Positions 1 to 11,868 of a DNA stretch of 64,000 bases are shown in pieces; position 1 is the first letter of the stretch; each line of letters opens with the position of its first letter. Below the pieces are notes generated by a model. It saw only the letters and a program-made list of their open reading frames with translations, ran no database searches and was not told the DNA's origin. The stretch is from Isochrysis galbana (Eukaryota; Haptophyta; Isochrysidales; Isochrysidaceae): NCBI GenBank assembly GCA_018136815.1, contig CM030931.1, positions 1,715,398-1,779,397 of the forward strand, read 5' to 3'. A program made the position numbers and the translations under genes.

Positions 1-38
1 TAGTAGGTGTGTAGCCCAGAATCTTCAGATGTTTTTTT
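1..38 (+). mobile_element. Retroposon 3' tail, type B (5' part outside the window)
   Basis: The first bases carry the recurrent tail seen at six other places in the window: TAGTAGGTGTGTAGCCC, then GAATCTTCAGATG with one change, then seven T. The complete element at 52992-53859 shows that this motif is the 3' end of a retroposon. The 5' part lies before the window, so no target duplication can be checked. Confidence 0.75.
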
Positions 39-45
39 AAAGGTG

Positions 46-913
46 AATTTTGCCCGTGCGCGGGGCGCGGGGGTCTGCCTGAACGGCCCGGCATGCCTCT
101 TCCTTCACCCAGAGTCCCAGAGTGCGCCGCATGCAATACTTGCGAAGCTAGCCCCACTCACCCAATGCGCACATGCCCCCCCTTTGACTCCACCCTTACA
201 AATAGTAAAAAAAAACTGTTTGACCCCGCCCTACATGTGTTATTGTATGCCACGACACTTGATCACTCTTTGCTCTCAACTCCCAACTTGAAGTTGAAAT
301 CCTGCACCAGCAACCTCAACATCCACCTTGGGCTGCCTAATTGCTAATTGCCACCCAGCGCACCGCCTTTGCAACTGGATGCAGCTTCACCCATATTCCC
401 AGTTGCAAAATTTTCGCTATTGCTTATTGGACCCACAACCCGTCCCAAGCTCCATCGCCGCAAGCGCCCAAACTGAAACTGAAAGTCCTCCTACTTACTC
501 TCGATTCCGGAAGACGCAAGCCAAGCACTCCAGAAAGACACGTCGAGATTTTGCGTAGGTACCCACCAACGACCAACACACAAAAGCCCAAGCCAAGCTA
601 GATACATTACGGCACAAGTACGAAGCACGAAGCGACCGCCTTTCGGGAGTGTTGATATGCGGGGGGGGGGGGGGGCGGATGAAGCAAAGAGAAGAATAGA
701 GGCGCGTCTGGGATGCAGGGACGCGTATGTGGCGCCCATTCCCGAGACACAAAAAGCCTCAGTACAGCGAGTGCCTCCTGCAGCACTTGCCAGTTCGCTG
801 ATCTACACAAGCACAAGTGCGTTGCAACATGTACTGGGGGCGCTGAGGCTGTGATGTGCCTAAGCCCGATGACTCGAAAGGACGTTGGCTCCTGGCACTA
901 CATCAATTGCACT
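46..913. other. Intergenic, no recognisable gene
   Basis: No convincing coding region is seen. The stretch holds a short A/T motif near 203-230 (TAAAAAAAAACTGTTTGACC) that recurs at 50365-50385 and, inverted, near 26430-26450, so it is probably the edge of another dispersed repeat. A 14-base G run starts near 661. Open frames here are short and overlap in several frames. Confidence 0.5.
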
Positions 914-1701
914 CTAAACGCAGACAACAGCGTCCGGGTCCGTAAGGTCGAGGACCTTCGAATCAGGCTCCGAAGTCAGGCCCCCAAATGTCAATGGCTC
1001 TGGCGATTGGGCTGCGTGAGGATGCTCTGAGCCCTTATAGACCTTCAGGTGGCGGAAAAGCTCGCGGCCGTGCGAATTGTGAGGAAGCATTCCCTTCACA
1101 GCCTTCTCAACAATCCTGCAAAGTTGCACGCGGCACTGCGTCAGAATGGGCTGTCTGATGAGAACGTGGCCCAAGAACAAGCAAAAGCAGTGCTATCCAC
1201 ACCAAGCGTATCCACGCAAGCCGCAAGCAGTGCAGACATGCACCTCTCCGGGATGCGCTGCTGAAGCTCGTTGAAAGATTCAATCTTCATACCACCCGGG
1301 CGGCCCGAGTGGCGGCGGTAAAGCTTCTCCTCAGCCTTCTTCCCGGTCACAATCACCTTGTCCGCATTGACCACAACCACACAGTCACCGACATCGGCGC
1401 CAGGCGTGAACTCAGCCTTATGCTTGCCCAGGAGAATCTTAGCGATCTCCGACGACATGCGACCCAGGCGCAAGCCCTTAGCATCAACCACGTACCACTT
1501 CTTCGCGGCCATTGCCGTGTCATCCGACTTCGGCATCCAGGTCTTCTGGCCAGGCATCATCGGGACCGCCTTCTCAACGCCTACCTCCATGCGGAGAGCA
1601 GCGACGCGGCCGGTGTGGGGCGCGGGGGCCGCGGCGGGCATGACATAGGCGAGCGAGCTGCATGAGCAGAGCGCGAGGACGGCGGCGCGCATGGCGACCA
1701 T
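914..1701 (-). CDS. rpl13: Plastid ribosomal protein L13 (uL13), nuclear-encoded, two exons
   Basis: uL13 is a structural protein of the large ribosomal subunit; this copy should work in plastid translation. Model: exon 1 at 1244-1701, intron at 1116-1243 (128 bp, GT...AG), exon 2 at 914-1115, 219 residues. The phase joins PER to [13 protein letters not shown], the family's conserved run, and continues to [18 protein letters not shown]. The L13 core begins at [15 protein letters not shown]. The first ~50 residues form a hydrophobic signal peptide ([20 protein letters not shown]) followed by a Ser/Thr/Arg-poor leader, the bipartite targeting expected for a secondary plastid. MVAM (1701) and MRAA (1692) are alternative starts. 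Upstream there is only a purine-rich run and a G tract near 1850. Plastid rather than mitochondrial location is inferred from the leader. Confidence 0.92.
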
Positions 1702-2504
1702 CTGGGCTGAAGAGGAAGGGGGGGGAGGAAGGAGAAGGGGGGAAAGGGGGGGCGGAAGAAGCAGAGGCGCAGCAGGCGTGAGGGCTCCGTGCACCAGAGA
1801 AGAGCGCCTCGCACGTCTCCCGAGATCACAGCCCAACTCGAGTACCGGGGGGGGGGGGGGGGGGAGCCTAAGCTTAGGCCGTGTTTTAACCCTAGTATAT
1901 AAAGGTGGTTTAAAAAGGTGGTTCCGTAGGATTTAGAAAGAGGTGGGAAATCGGCAGGTGGGCAGGTGGGCGGCGGGTGGAGCAGGTTCGCGCGCTCTCC
2001 AGCGAGGAGCTCTCCCTCCCCAAGGGAGGTCGTGGCGATATATGGGATGCTGTGGGATGTGGGATCGAGCTCGCGCTTGATCGTGGTACGTGTACGTGGC
2101 AGCGTGGAGCGTGGTAAGCTCGTAGCTCGGTCACTCGTCACTCACTCATTTTAACCACTATTAGGGCCCGGCCAAAATATGTAATTATTTAGGAACATAT
2201 TTGGGCCAGTTTTTGCGAGCTAGCTATTTTTACATATTTCTGCATATTTGGGCGAGCCAGAGCTCCCCCCCCCCCCCCCCTGCGCGCTCCTCCCCCTTAC
2301 TGGAGGACACTGGGGCCCCGCGCGGCAGCGACCAGCACAAGCACAACATGCCCGGAGGTGAGCAAGAGCGTGCCTGAGCCGCTCTCATTGCGCGCGCGCG
2401 CGTGAGTGAACCCCCCCCCCCTGTTGTCCTCGCGCAGCTCGTTCGAATCGCTCATCCTCGCGCGACTGGTGGGCATCAAATCATACCAAGTTCCCTACGT
2501 GGGC

Positions 2505-2698
2505 CCTACATGTGAAACACAGGAACAGTGTTTTTTTTCGGAGGCCCAAAACATATGTTTTTCGCTGTTTTATTTCGGGCGGCCCCCCTACCCCACACAT
2601 ATGTTTTTTACATTGTTTTTCTCTGTTTTTTTTCGACGGCAAAAAACATACTGTTTTTGCTGTTTTATTTCTAAGTTTGGCTGTGTTTCACATGTAGG
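2505..2698. mobile_element. Nested foldback MITE with perfect 18-bp inverted ends
   Basis: It starts CCTACATGTGAAACACAG and ends with the exact inverse. The flanks carry ACGTGGGC at 2497-2504 and 2699-2706 (8 bp, or up to 10 bp if the following CC is counted). The interior alternates T-runs with short inverted motifs (AAACATATGTTT). It sits inside the 2163-3210 element, so it inserted later. An 8-bp duplication would fit a hAT-type donor. A related, diverged foldback is at 47848-47930. Confidence 0.8.
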
Positions 2699-2894
2699 AC
2701 GTGGGCCCTTGCTGTAAGGATTGCCTTGAGCCTTTCTCCCAATTCTGCTTAATGTGAGTGTGTGTTTTCCTTGCTTGCTTGCATGTTCCCCTCTGTTCGG
2801 GCCACTTCCCTTGCTGACCAAGTGGCAAGTGGCGGCGTCTGTCATGCTGCGATACAATCGCAACAACAAGTGTAAGGGGCAGGTTCCTGCGCCT

Positions 2895-3050
<156 letters not shown>

Positions 3051-3220
3051 CGTGTATAGCTCCGTGTAGCGTGTAGCGTAGCGTTATTATTAGGTTGTGG
3101 TACGTGGCATAGCGTCGTATGACGTGATATTTACAACATATTTGGGTGCCTTTTTTGATATTTTTGCAACATATTTGGGCAAATTTTCCTACATATTTTG
3201 GCCGACCCCTAACCACTATT

Positions 3221-6214
3221 TTCCACCAGACCCGACAAACAGGCTAGAAAGAACGAAACGAGAACCCGAATTCTAGATCGCTAGGGACGAACCCTACCAA
3301 CCTAGATGTGCCTGAGCTTCACCGTGTGGCCGCACGGCGAAGGACATGGAAACAAGAGCCTGGAAATCGCATCATCTAGGATGAATGCGACACATGCAGA
3401 CCAAGACCAGGACAACTGCGCGAGCGCGCGCAGCGCGCCGCGCGCCGCGAGAGACTGGCCTATTATCTAGATATCTAGGTATCTTGTTCCACACCTTAGC
3501 ACCTTAGCTGTTGATCCTCTCGCAGATCGAGGTGCTAGCTGGCTGGGCCAGGACCACCATGGCTACCTGAAGCCGCCGCTTCGCCAGCGACTAGCTAGTC
3601 CGTGGGGCGGCAAGGGGGGCGCCCTCGGCGGGGGGCCCGGAAGAGAGGGGAAAGTCACGCCGGCGCGCTCCATCGCAACCAAGTATAATCTTAGTTGTTG
3701 TAACGAATGGAATGAAGCGCGGGAAGCCGAAGAATCAAGCAAGGGCCCCAACCTCCTACACCTTCCATGCGCGCACAGTGTGAGAAAAAGTCCCGCTGGG
3801 GGACAATAAGAAAAAACTGGGCTCAAGCAGACAAGTCCCCGGCCACAGTGTGAGAAAAAGTCCCGCTGGCCGCTGGGGGACAATAAGAAAAAACTGGGCT
3901 CAAGCGGACAAGTCCCCGGCACCCGGGGAGACAGCCGCGAGAGGCGAGGCGGGAGAGGAGAATTCTCTCGGGGGAGGATTAGAGAGGGTGAGGGCATAGC
4001 AAAACAACTGAAATGCAGCGACCGGGAAACGTAAGTTCTCTGTCGTTCACCGACAAATGATTTGACAACTCTACGATAGATAGATTTATTCTCATAAACA
4101 TATCATTAAATTATGTTACGAATGGTGCCCCCAGCGCCCTTTCAAACATGCCACAAACACCACAAATCAGGCTCTAGACGCGCACATATGGACTGCCTGC
4201 GCGTCGCCATGCGGCGCACAGACAGTCCATACACATATCTTACGAATACACACGCGCACTGCCCCCCCAATTCGACCCCTTCGAGCCCTGTAGCCGATCT
4301 GCTGACCGGCCGCGCCTGCCGAGAGAGACGCCAACTCTGACTTTTCAGCCAGGGAAGCTTGCTGCGAGGCGGGTGTGGGCTGGGGCGGGGTCAGGTGCTG
4401 GGTATGGCATACCCAAGCCAAGGCCGGGCGGGGGGCTCGCGCTGCGCGCGCGCTGCTCGCACCTGGCTTCTGGCGCTCGTCTGCGCGCTGCGAAGGGGGG
4501 AGTGCGAGAACGACCTGGAGGCGAGCGCGGCGAGCGTGAAGGGGCACATCGCGGCAGGCAGCGTGGGGGGGACTTACATTTGGTGTTGGCCGCGCAAGCA
4601 CACCCCTGTGGCAAGCTGGGCTGCCAGAGAGGAGTGGGGGAAGGGGGGGGAGGGGAGCGGCGCGCGGCGGGCCTCCGCGGCCGCTGCAGCGGCTAAGTCC
4701 CCGGCACCCGGGGAGATAGCCGCTGGAGCGAGCCCTTATTGTCACCTTTTGGCACCAGAATCTCACACTTTTGCCGAGTAGAAACCCGAAACGTAGTCGA
4801 ACACCATCAGACATCAGACTTTGAAAGCCAGACTCCACACCATGTAGCACCATACCTATACCTGAGCAATTATGAACATCAAAACGAGAACAATCGAGAA
4901 TCGAGAACGAGGACGCGGGTGGCCGAAGCCTGAACGAGAATGATTGATTGAGCGAGGGTGGCCTTTTAGCCGAAACGAGAAGAGTGAAGAGTGATCGATC
5001 GCAAGCGATCGAAACGGGCGAATATTTACTCAACTAAGGTGCAAACAAGAGAATAATGAGGACCGGAGATCGAAGACCAAAGGAATCGACGACGAATGCG
5101 AAGACGAGGACGAGAACGAGAACGAGGTCGAGGTCGAGGGCCAGGCTGAAAACCTTGGGAACCACCACAACAAACTACAAACTCAACCGCCGGACAAGCG
5201 GACAAGATCTCCTATGCAAAGGTATATTAATATTAAAGATCATGTGAGGACAGGAAAACCTATGTGGATGTGGGGGTCAGGTGGTGGTGATTGGCGTACG
5301 CTTCTCCATGTGTTCGGTGGTGGTGATTGAACGCTTCTCGCCTTGTTTTCACGTGTGCCCCTTGGGAGCCGTTGAAGCACCCGAAATCTTCATCCCGGCA
5401 CGACCTTTTCCTTTTCCCAATTGCGAGTTGGATTCTTTACTTTTTGTGCTTTAGCGGGAGCAAAATTGAGAATATTCGAAAGGGGCCATGGATGTAGGGA
5501 ACGCAAAAAGAAAGTACACGCGCTTGTGCGACTTTGAGCGATCTCCTCGTCATGCATGCACTTCATGTATGGTGGTGGGTGGTTCGCATCGGTACGCGTC
5601 GGTTGCCGCAGCTTGCTGGCCGCCGCCTACAACAGACATACACACCGCTACAACAACTACATCTAGCATTCATTCCTGCGTTTCGTGCTCCTACCGGCAG
5701 AACACAGCTAGGGTCGCGGATGGATGAACTACAGAACCGGACAATGCCGGTGGATCAGTGCTAGCAGGCAATTCGAGAGATGGACGGAGAGAGGGAGCAA
5801 GACGTGGAAACATGAGTGAGAGAGACACTCACGAATGAGAGAGACATTGCTGTTGCCGCCATTGGCGCTGCCTCTTCGGCCTCCATAGCTTGGTCAAAAC
5901 ATAAGAAGAGCATGTGGGCGGGTGGGTGGTGAGGTGACAGAGTAATGGCGATCTTCTGTGGCAAGGGGTAAACGACTTGAAGCCGCGTTGGTTGCGTAGA
6001 CAGCTTCCAATTGCACGTCGCACATGACTCAACTGCCAAGCCGAGCGGGACGATTCGGAGCGTATCGCGTAGGGGGGAATGGCCCAAGCACGCCTCCCAC
6101 TGAGGCACTGGAGCACGAAACTGGCCGGCGACCATCATCATGCCAAGGCTACAATTTGAGTATAGGCTCATGGCTCATCTCGCTTCGAGCCAAGGCGTGC
6201 ATAAACTATGCCGA
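3221..6214. other. Intergenic region with small repeats, no supported gene
   Basis: No gene is recognised. It holds a two-unit duplication (3776-3917), a short repeat AAGTCCCCGGCACCCGGGGA at about 3912-3931 and 4696-4715, and GA-rich GAACGAGAA-type simple sequence at 4870-5140 whose complement resembles the TTCTCG-rich stretch at 41940-42600. The longest open frame (4167-5033, minus) is low-complexity and overlaps other long frames in GC-rich sequence. Confidence 0.5.
3776..3917. repeat. Two-unit tandem duplication of about 70 bp
   Basis: The block starting ACAGTGTGAGAAAAAGTCCC and ending near AAGTCCCCGGC occurs twice in a row. The second unit carries a six-base insertion (CCGCTG duplicated). 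Confidence 0.85.
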
Positions 6215-7816
6215 CTAGTCGAAAAAGTCCGTTGACCTCATCTTGCCACCATACCGTCGAAAGCAATCCCAGCGGCAGCACCACGTGTTATTCGTAAAGA
6301 AGAAGAAATACGTGCCGATGCACGCTGCAAACAAGAGGAGGACCACGGAGGCAACAACGATGTTGAATAGGGTGCCCTCGGTGAGGCCAAAGTCCTTCTC
6401 TTCGTTGTCGAAGAGCGGCGTCTTGAAGTTCATCCCAAAGACGCTGGCGATGCATGCAGCAGCGCCAAAGATAGCGGCAAGGATCCCAGCAAGCACATCC
6501 ACTTTTAAGAGCCTATTCCGTGCAGAGTCAAGTCGGAATGAGACGAACTTCTCAGTCGTTTCTATGGAATAGGTGATCGCGTCGAGCGCACCGAGTGTGG
6601 AGCCGACCTCTTGCGCGTAGGACTCCAGCAGCATCTCTACCTCCTCGTGGTCGTCTTGCTCCTCTCCAGGAAGGTTCAGCCCCAGTTTGGGCGAAATGGA
6701 ACCCTCAAACGACCCATCCTCGCGCCTTCGTGGCGCCTCTGCATGGTGTAGCCGTGTGAGATACATTCGTGCCATATCGTCGTCTTCATCGAGACACGCA
6801 CCGATAGCGCGGTCGAGGGCCTGTGCTGTGAGCGTCAGTTCACGGACGCTCTGCTTTAACTCACGCACAGTTTCCAGCTGGCGTGACCCGGCGACCACGC
6901 GGGAACCAAGCACTGTTTTGCGTAGTTCATGAAGAGCGTCACGAACCTTGTGCTGCAGGCTCTCTTGCCGCTTGTGCAAGTCCGAACACGCAATCATCAG
7001 AACAGCCTCAAGAGCAGCGAATTCAAAGGGTGGGGATATATAGGATTCCGCCGGATGGAAGCTTGGTTGCTGGCCCAGTTGCGCTCCTTGCGGAGGCGTG
7101 AATTTGCCTTCGGAGCTAGGGGTATAGACACTAGCCCTGGCCATTGGCGTCCCTCCTGTGAATGGTCCACCTTCGCGATGTGGTACATAGGGGCTCGTTC
7201 CATTAGAATGAGCCGCACCTCCAGTCGGAGGCCCGTGGTCTCCTTTTAGCACCATAGTGAGATTGCGATTCACCTCCTGCAGCAGCGAGTCTGCGCCGTC
7301 CGGCACCACGAAGTACAAGCGGTCATGTGTAATTATGGCTCGCAGCTCTGTGCGGCCGAGAGACACCGTGATGGAGCCACAGCGCACAAATATAATGGGT
7401 TCGAGGCGGCCAGCAAAGAGCGGATCCACCTTTCTCACGTCCCGAGCCTTGAGCAATGCGTCGTTGCCCGTGAGCTTTGGCTGAGGCTGGCCAGGCGCCG
7501 CGCGTAGCCGCATCGGCGTCGAGACGGTGCGCGCCTCCTCGAGCAGCTCGCGGCGCGACATGTGGCGCATGAGCGGAGGGTTCTTTGAGTCCATCTGATA
7601 CACCAGCATCGTCCGCTGGTAGTCCTTCATCATGTGCCTGCGTGCCTCAATGGCAGAGTCTGTGCCGCTTGCGCCAAAGGGCACAGCAAAGTGCACCCAC
7701 TCACGGTGCTCATCGTGCGAGGCGACATGCTGGTCGTGCAGCTGGCCGGCCGGCGCGTCGCCGGCCAGCTCGCCTGCCGATTCGGTCATGCCAGCGGCGA
7801 GAAGAGGTGAGGTCAA
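6215..7816 (-). CDS. MRS2/CorA-type magnesium transporter, single exon
   Basis: This is predicted to be a homopentameric Mg2+ channel of the CorA/MRS2/ALR family. The 533-residue protein has the MRS2 signature RDVRKVDP at 125-132. The next stretch, FVRCGSITVSLGRTEL to RLYFVVPDGAD, matches the MRS2 N-domain. A long helical/coiled region (about 265-440) leads to TM1 (about 439-460), which ends in the family-defining GMN at 461-463. A short acidic loop (DNEEKDFG) and TM2 (about 484-507) follow. A Pro/Gly/Ser-rich insert at about 195-260 is unusual and probably disordered. No clear organelle leader is seen, so the membrane is uncertain (mitochondrial inner, vacuolar or plasma). M1 or M10 could be the start. 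It is divergent from the TLC gene at 8695, with an 880-bp pyrimidine-rich spacer. Confidence 0.93.
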   Translation of the reverse strand: MTSPLLAAGMTESAGELAGDAPAGQLHDQHVASHDEHREWVHFAVPFGASGTDSAIEARRHMMKDYQRTMLVYQMDSKNPPLMRHMSRRELLEEARTVSTPMRLRAAPGQPQPKLTGNDALLKARDVRKVDPLFAGRLEPIIFVRCGSITVSLGRTELRAIITHDRLYFVVPDGADSLLQEVNRNLTMVLKGDHGPPTGGAAHSNGTSPYVPHREGGPFTGGTPMARASVYTPSSEGKFTPPQGAQLGQQPSFHPAESYISPPFEFAALEAVLMIACSDLHKRQESLQHKVRDALHELRKTVLGSRVVAGSRQLETVRELKQSVRELTLTAQALDRAIGACLDEDDDMARMYLTRLHHAEAPRRREDGSFEGSISPKLGLNLPGEEQDDHEEVEMLLESYAQEVGSTLGALDAITYSIETTEKFVSFRLDSARNRLLKVDVLAGILAAIFGAAACIASVFGMNFKTPLFDNEEKDFGLTEGTLFNIVVASVVLLLFAACIGTYFFFFTNNTWCCRWDCFRRYGGKMRSTDFFD

Positions 7817-7979
7817 ATCTGTTATTGCGGCAGGGAGCGAGCGGGCGAGGGAGGGAGGGGCGGTGAAGGATGGGTGCGGGTCCTTGCCGTCCGCTCGAGC
7901 CGTGCGAGGGTGGCACCGCGAGAGAAGAGAAAGAGGAGTGAGAGAGAGGAGAATGGGCAGAGGCCGAGGCTCGACGGGG

Positions 7980-8117
7980 CGAGCGAGCGCTTCCCCCCCC
8001 CCTCGCCCCTCTTCCCCTCTTCCCCTCGCCTCACTTCCCCCAGAGAGCCCCCTTTCGTCTCTTCCCCACCCTTCCTTTCATTGTCCTCACCCCGCCCGCC
8101 AATTGCTCTCTCTCCCT

Positions 8118-8169
<52 letters not shown>

Positions 8170-8480
8170 CCCTCTGTCCCTTCCCCCCCCCTCTCCCTCT
8201 CTCTCCCTCCTCCTCTATCCCGTCACCACTCTCTCTCTCTCCCTCTCCCTCCCTCCCTCCCTCCCTCCCTCTCCTCTCCTTCTCTCTCTCTCCCTCTTCC
8301 TCCCCCTCTCCCTCTCCCCCTGTTTCCCCGCCCCCTCTCCCCTCTCCCCCTCCCACCTCTTCTTTCTCCCTCTCCTCTCTCCACCCCAGTCCCTCCTCCT
8401 CTCCCCCCCTTTTCCCTCTCTCTCTATTGCTTTCCTCCCTCCTCCTCTCTGCCTCTCCCCTTCCACAACCGACGGAGAAC
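7980..8480. repeat. Pyrimidine tract with (CT)n and (CCCT)n microsatellites between divergent genes
   Basis: About 500 bp are nearly all C/T on the plus strand, with a pure CT run near 8126-8166 and CCCT runs near 8250-8270. It lies between the starts of the Mg2+ transporter and the TLC gene, so it is part of their shared upstream region. Open frames across it encode Ser/Pro/Leu or Arg/Glu/Gly repeats and are not genes. Confidence 0.95.
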
Positions 8481-8694
8481 GAGACGAGAGAAGATAAAGG
8501 CCACCTTGTTGAAGAATAGCGTACGCGCACCTGTTCTGACACAGAGAGACAAAGAACAAGCGGAGAAAGAGAAGAGAGAGAGACCCACCACACCGAGGGA
8601 GAGAGGAGAGCGGGCACGGGCACCGAGGCGAGAGCTGCTCCTGTGAGCTCGCGGGCGGCGGCTCCGTCGCTTTCGACGGCACTCGCTCTTCCCC

Positions 8695-9303
8695 ATGGCT
8701 GCAGTCGGCCGGGCGGAGCTCCTCGCCACCTTGTGGACTGTCTCAGTACTTCTCGGGTCGCGGCTCTTGCCTCCAATCTTTGGGACAGTCAAGGTGGCAG
8801 GTGCTCCACGGTGGCGCAGCGTCTCATCGCTGGTGACACAATGGACGGTCTTCCCATTGTGCTACTTGTGCGGTGGAGAAGTGGGCGAGCGCCTCTTCTG
8901 CTATATCTTTGCGCTGTACATGCTCATCGACTTTGTGGTCGTCAAGCTTGACTTCATCCTGATCCTGCACCATATTTTCTGCCTTGTGGGGCACGCAATC
9001 ATTTGCGTTTACGAGCCGGAGGGCTTCATGCAATACTTTGCTGGCGTTGTTGCACTCGAGTTGGGCTCGGGCTGCATGAACCAGTATTGCGTGTATCCCA
9101 ATTCAGCGCTCGGCGCGCCACTCTACGTGGTTGGCATGAGTGTCTCCAATCTCGCTGGCCTTTACTCTGCGTACCAGTGGAGCTTGCTCCCTGCATCTTT
9201 CTCGACAAAGGCATTTAACATCATCACGATTGTCGTTATTGTATTCATGCGCCAGAAATCGTGCTACAAGTATATCAGAAAGGGACCATACGCCCGCCAC
9301 TGA
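8695..9303 (+). CDS. TLC-domain (TRAM/LAG1/CLN8-like) membrane protein
   Basis: The 202-residue, single-exon protein has about six hydrophobic segments. TLC proteins are ER/Golgi membrane proteins, some of them lipid sensors or ceramide synthases. The diagnostic His-His pair is at 92-93 (LDFILILHHIFCLVGH), with a conserved-type acidic residue in VALELGS (about 120-125). The C-terminus is basic (KSCYKYIRKGPYARH). It lacks the homeodomain and longer loops of ceramide synthases, so it fits better with the small TMEM56/TLCD group, and the reaction is unknown. The start ATG is the first in a long frame (context CCCCATGG). The gene is divergent from the Mg2+ transporter. Confidence 0.8.
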   Translation: MAAVGRAELLATLWTVSVLLGSRLLPPIFGTVKVAGAPRWRSVSSLVTQWTVFPLCYLCGGEVGERLFCYIFALYMLIDFVVVKLDFILILHHIFCLVGHAIICVYEPEGFMQYFAGVVALELGSGCMNQYCVYPNSALGAPLYVVGMSVSNLAGLYSAYQWSLLPASFSTKAFNIITIVVIVFMRQKSCYKYIRKGPYARH

Positions 9304-9605
9304 CAATCTGGACATCTGCATCTATTCATTTCCCTCTAGCCTCTATCTCAGGCTCATCTTGGACAACCTGTGCTTGTAGACTTCTCCTACACAAGTTGAT
9401 TGCCATCGCTTTGCAGTGCATCAATCCATGCGCATGCGCGTTCGTCCTAGGTAGACGCAGACGCGGGTTCGGCTCCAACGTCGTTCCACTACGAACACCC
9501 TCCCTGAGCGTACGCCCCCCTTTATTCTGAATGTGAAAATCGTTGTGGCACCATCCACGCAAGCACGTGTAGATGCTACTCTGGACACTAGAATCGTTGG
9601 CCTAC
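9304..9605. other. 3' flank of the TLC gene, nothing recognised
   Basis: Short non-coding stretch before a retroposon fragment. A B-box-like GGGTTCGGCTCC near 9467 lacks a matching A box and tRNA stems. Confidence 0.5.
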
Positions 9606-9926
9606 AACTAAGTTTATACTTGGTTCACACATGAGGGGGCACGATCCCCCCCTCTCTCCACTCCTCCCCTGCCGTGGGGAGAGAACCACCCACCCTCCTG
9701 GCATGCCTGATGGCTGCTTGCCAGGAGCACACTGCCTTGCTGACCCACTCTCCCACTGACAGCCACGCCTGGTTCGCTCGTCCTGGCCCATCGTGGCCAG
9801 CCCATCGCTCCAAGCCCCCCTCCCCCCCTGGTCGACAGGCAGACAGGTGCAGCGTGGGGGCCCCAGAGGCTCAGGAGCGCCAGCGAGGGAGAGGTAGGGG
9901 AGGCCAGGGCCCAGTCCGCCAATGCT
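9606..9926 (+). mobile_element. Retroposon, type A, 5' part only
   Basis: It begins AACTAAGTTTATACTTGGTT (hairpin), then a G-run/C-run hairpin, then the shared GC-rich core (GACAGGCAGACAGGTGCAG, then GCCAGCGAGGGAGAGG). It stops abruptly at about 9926, where LINE sequence begins. The missing 3' part suggests that the LINE insertion or a deletion truncated it. Confidence 0.85.
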
Positions 9927-9929
9927 GGG

Positions 9930-11868
9930 AGAAGACCACGCTTCTCGATGCTTGGGACCGCGACGTACAGGTGTCAGCAACCTCGCCATTTAATCCAGCT
10001 CTTCCCATCTCAAGCGCGTAAGGCGGGCGTAGACATACTCCTTCTCCAAGAGCTGCACGCATACGAAGATGGCTCACATCGCCGATCGTACAGAACGGCG
10101 AACCTCCTAGGCTGGCACTGGTTTGACTCGCCGGGAGAGCTAGCGGACCCGGCAAGCGGAGTAGCGATCGCGATTCGCGAAACGTGCGCCAGGGTGACCC
10201 CTAGAGTAGACTCCGTAGTGGAAATCATAAAAGGAAGATGCATAAAGGTAGATATCGAGATAGACGAAAAAACATACCGTATCATTTCCGTATACCTAAG
10301 CGCCAACCCGAGCCCGAGGGGCGCCCAGATAGAAAAACTTCGCCACGACCAACACGTAGCGGAAAGCATAAGTACCCCGACCCTAATGGGGGGCGACTTC
10401 AACTGCGTAGAAAACGTAGCGACCGACACGGCAGGCACGGGGCCGGCACCTTATGCCAATGTGCACGGGGACAAATGGAAAACCCTTATAAAAAACGCCG
10501 GCCTACAGGACGCACACAGAACCATGAAGCTGGGACCGAACGCAGGCTTCACACGCCTAGCACATACCATCCACACGAGAATAGACCGTCTATACCACAG
10601 CCGATCCACGGACAAATTCCAATGGCACAAGCTGGGGCCCAGTCCAGACCTGTTCACAGGGAGGGCGGCCTCCGACCACCTACCACTGCTAGCCGCGTTC
10701 GAGACGCCGTGCTACAAGCCAAACCGCAACTACGACCTGCCCATCGACGCAGAGATTATCCGAGAAGACGGAGCCGCGAGGGCGGTGGAACTCCTCTTCC
10801 GTAGGGCACAAAGCAACGCGCGTGGAGGCGGTGATCTAGCCGAGGAATGGGCGAGCGCAAAAGCGCTCGTGGCCACCTTCCTCAGGGAAGAAACGCGGGC
10901 CCGAAGAACGCCCACTATCCAATCTACACTGGAAAAAACAATCGCGACGCTTAACATAAAACTCATCAAGAAGGGGCCAGACGCAGATCTCACGAGGGAG
11001 ATCGCAGAAACCAACCGCAAACTGGCGGACGAACGCGGCAAGACGCCCCTAAGACACCTCCCCATATACGCCAATCTCCGACGAGAAGACCTCCACTCTA
11101 GAGAATTCTTCAGAAAACTCAGACAACAAAAATGGAATGGAAACATCAAGGAAATATACAAGACCAATGACTGGAACAACCCCAAACACGACGACCAATC
11201 TACGACCACGACCGATGACGGTATCCGAAGAGAATTCAGAAGGTACTACGCCTGGCTGTACTCTCCCAAGGAATCGAGGCGAGAACCCGAACTGGAGATT
11301 ACTNNNNNNNNNNNNNNNNNNNNNNNNNNNNNNNNNNNNNNNNNNNNNNNNNNNNNNNNNNNNNNNNNNNNNNNNNNNNNNNNNNNNNNNNNNNNNNNNN
11401 NNNCTAGCCGACAGGCCCCTCACCGAATTCGACAAACGCCGATTGGAGGGGCGCATCACTGTAGACGAGACCACTCAGGCCATTCGAGAAATAGGCCCAG
11501 GCAAAAGCGCGGGCCCGGACGGGATTCCGGCGGAAGTATACAAGGCTCACGAAAAACTAGTTGCACCGATCCTAACAGACCTCTACAACCAAACTTTCGA
11601 CACAGGCCTAATCCCATACACTATGAGGGAGGGAGATATCATCCTACTTTACAAAAAAGGAGACGCACGCGACCCTAGAAACTATAGGCCCATAACACTA
11701 CTACAGAGCGACTACAAGATACTAGCCAAAATACTAACCAATAGGCTAAGCAAAGTAATTGGGAACATTATATCCGACAATCAACTAGGCTTCGTGCCTA
11801 GAAGATTGATCAGCGAAGCCACCCACCTTCTGCAACTGACAAGGCAGGTAGGGGGTACCGTGACCTGA
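9930..11868 (+). mobile_element. Non-LTR retrotransposon (LINE): APE endonuclease plus N-terminal half of reverse transcriptase
   Basis: LINE polyproteins nick DNA with an APE-type endonuclease and reverse transcribe at the nick. Endonuclease motifs are visible: LLLQELHA near the start, GGDFNCVE (about 10387-10410) and the catalytic SDHLPL (about 10670). After a ~200-residue linker comes a 100-base gap (11304-11403), across which the frame changes. Then the reverse-transcriptase start follows: GKSAGPDGIPAEVYK, then LLYKKGDARDPRNYRPITLL and NQLGFVPRR. The copy ends at about 11868, before the catalytic FADD box, so it is 3'-truncated, and its N-terminus is also disturbed. A fragment carrying the missing RT half of the same kind of element lies at 48421-49150. 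It abuts a Harbinger fragment on the right. Confidence 0.92.
11304..11403. other. Assembly gap (100 N)
   Basis: Exactly 100 undetermined bases inside the LINE. The round length suggests a gap of unknown size, so the frame change across it is not meaningful. Confidence 0.99.

Noticed and set aside
1581..2141. 186-codon minus-strand frame upstream of the L13 gene
   Set aside because: Overlaps the L13 leader in another frame and encodes Pro/Arg/Ser low-complexity sequence.
4167..5033. 288-codon minus-strand frame
   Set aside because: Pro/Arg/Ala-rich, no domain, overlaps other long frames in GC-rich sequence and spans two repeat styles.
9460..9482. B-box-like GGGTTCGGCTCC as a Pol III gene
   Set aside because: No A box or cloverleaf at suitable spacing.
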